From Methylacidiphilum sp. (lineage in GTDB: Bacteria; Verrucomicrobiota; Verrucomicrobiia; CAIQCK01), in contig DYDC01000168.1 in the NCBI GenBank assembly GCA_020718125.1, positions 1 to 6,222 on the forward strand: a stretch of DNA of 6,222 nt. The letters run 5' to 3'. The notes below the pieces were generated by a model. That model was not told the origin of the DNA. It made no database searches and saw only the letters and a program-made list of their open reading frames with translations. The position numbers were made by a program, and so were the translations under genes. Positions 5,907 through 6,222 of the stretch are shown here, piece after piece. Each line of letters begins with the position of its first letter. The first letter of the stretch is position 1.

Positions 5907-6190
5907 GCCCTGCGGGCCGAGTTGATATCTGCTTCAAGTCCCGGAAGGGACGTTCGAGAATAGCCCGGCGTTTCAACGCCGGGTGGGCTGGTCACAAGAG
6001 ACAAGCCCCGTTCGGGGCGGCAGAATCCGATTCGTGCAACGCCGCCTTCTGTCGTCCTTTACGGGACTCTCTTTTTCCGCGCGGCCTTCCCGGCACTAAA
6101 GTGCCGCGCTGTTCTCACCTGTCCCTCTGGGACTTGGGAATGACGGTCTGACAGGTTGCGCCCAGGCACCGTTGGCCGCGCAAACGCGGC
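5907..6190. repeat. Row of eight short, mutually different palindromes in gene-free DNA
   Basis: The final 400 bases contain no credible gene but hold a series of small inverted repeats with tight loops: 5907-5917 (GCCC/GGGC), 5938-5951 (GTCCC/GGGAC), 5964-5983 (CCCGGCGTT/AACGCCGGG, nine perfect pairs around two bases), 6005-6018 (GCCCCG/CGGGGC), 6054-6067 (GTCC/GGAC), 6091-6106 (CGGCACT/AGTGCCG), 6121-6133 (GTCCC/GGGAC) and 6175-6190 (GCCGCG/CGCGGC). Centres are about 28-56 bases apart. Stem sequences differ although design and spacing recur; GTCCC/GGGAC occurs twice. The remaining bases show nothing else I recognise. The region could be a dispersed multi-hairpin intergenic repeat or a structured RNA; the sequence alone does not decide. 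Confidence 0.65.
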
Positions 6191-6218
6191 TTGCGTTGCT
6201 CCCGCGCACGGTTAGAAT
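6191..6218 (+). promoter_or_regulatory. Weak candidate sigma-70-type promoter reading out of the right edge
   Basis: TTGCGT (6191-6196), 16 bases, then TAGAAT (6213-6218) resembles a -35/-10 pair reading rightward. No gene start lies inside the window to confirm it, and it directly follows the last palindrome. A chance match is quite possible. Confidence 0.25.
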
Positions 6219-6222
6219 CCCG

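Noticed and set aside
5837..6151. 104-residue plus-strand open frame across the palindrome cluster
   Set aside because: It runs through all the hairpins, has no ribosome-binding site I can see, and its residues reflect the repeats rather than a protein fold.

Overview
The window looks like chromosomal DNA from a GC-rich, Gram-negative-type bacterium, most plausibly of the Planctomycetes-Verrucomicrobia group. That placement is an inference from three things: a very large exported TPR-CHAT protein, an ECF sigma factor with a membrane partner, and intergenic DNA packed with short palindromes. No rRNA, tRNA or marker gene in the window tests it.

Layout. Bases 1-66 are the last codons of a plus-strand gene. 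It converges, with a 13-base gap, on a three-gene minus-strand block that fills 80-5323. In transcription order the block is: an ECF-type RNA polymerase sigma factor (5323-4724), a 270-residue protein with one membrane segment (4716-3904), and a 1270-residue exported protein (3892-80). The last protein has fourteen regular 42-residue TPR units and a C-terminal CHAT (caspase-like) protease domain whose His and Cys are both intact. The gaps are 7 and 11 bases, and each downstream gene's ribosome-binding site overlaps the upstream stop codon, so the block is very likely an operon with coupled translation. Upstream, after a 145-base gap containing two short inverted repeats, lies a small secreted-protein gene (5723-5469) with its own candidate promoter. 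The right end, about 5824-6222, has no credible gene and holds a row of eight different short hairpin-forming palindromes.

How the genes may work together. The sigma factor should redirect RNA polymerase. The membrane protein sits where an anti-sigma factor usually sits but has no zinc anti-sigma motif. The TPR-CHAT protein is a predicted protease on the outer side of the cytoplasmic membrane. The simplest hypothesis is a signalling cassette in which a TPR-sensed ligand activates the CHAT protease, which cleaves the membrane protein and frees the sigma factor. This resembles in logic, but not in parts, the type III-E CRISPR Craspase, where a TPR-CHAT protease cleaves a protein linked to a sigma factor. 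This is inference; the sequence shows only gene order, domains and likely topology.

Two DNA-level features stand out. The TPR coding region carries long identical patches displaced by exact multiples of 126 bases, a sign of recent internal exchange. The CHAT coding region contains a palindromic element with a 9-base internal period, translated in frame as a Ser/Ala-rich linker.
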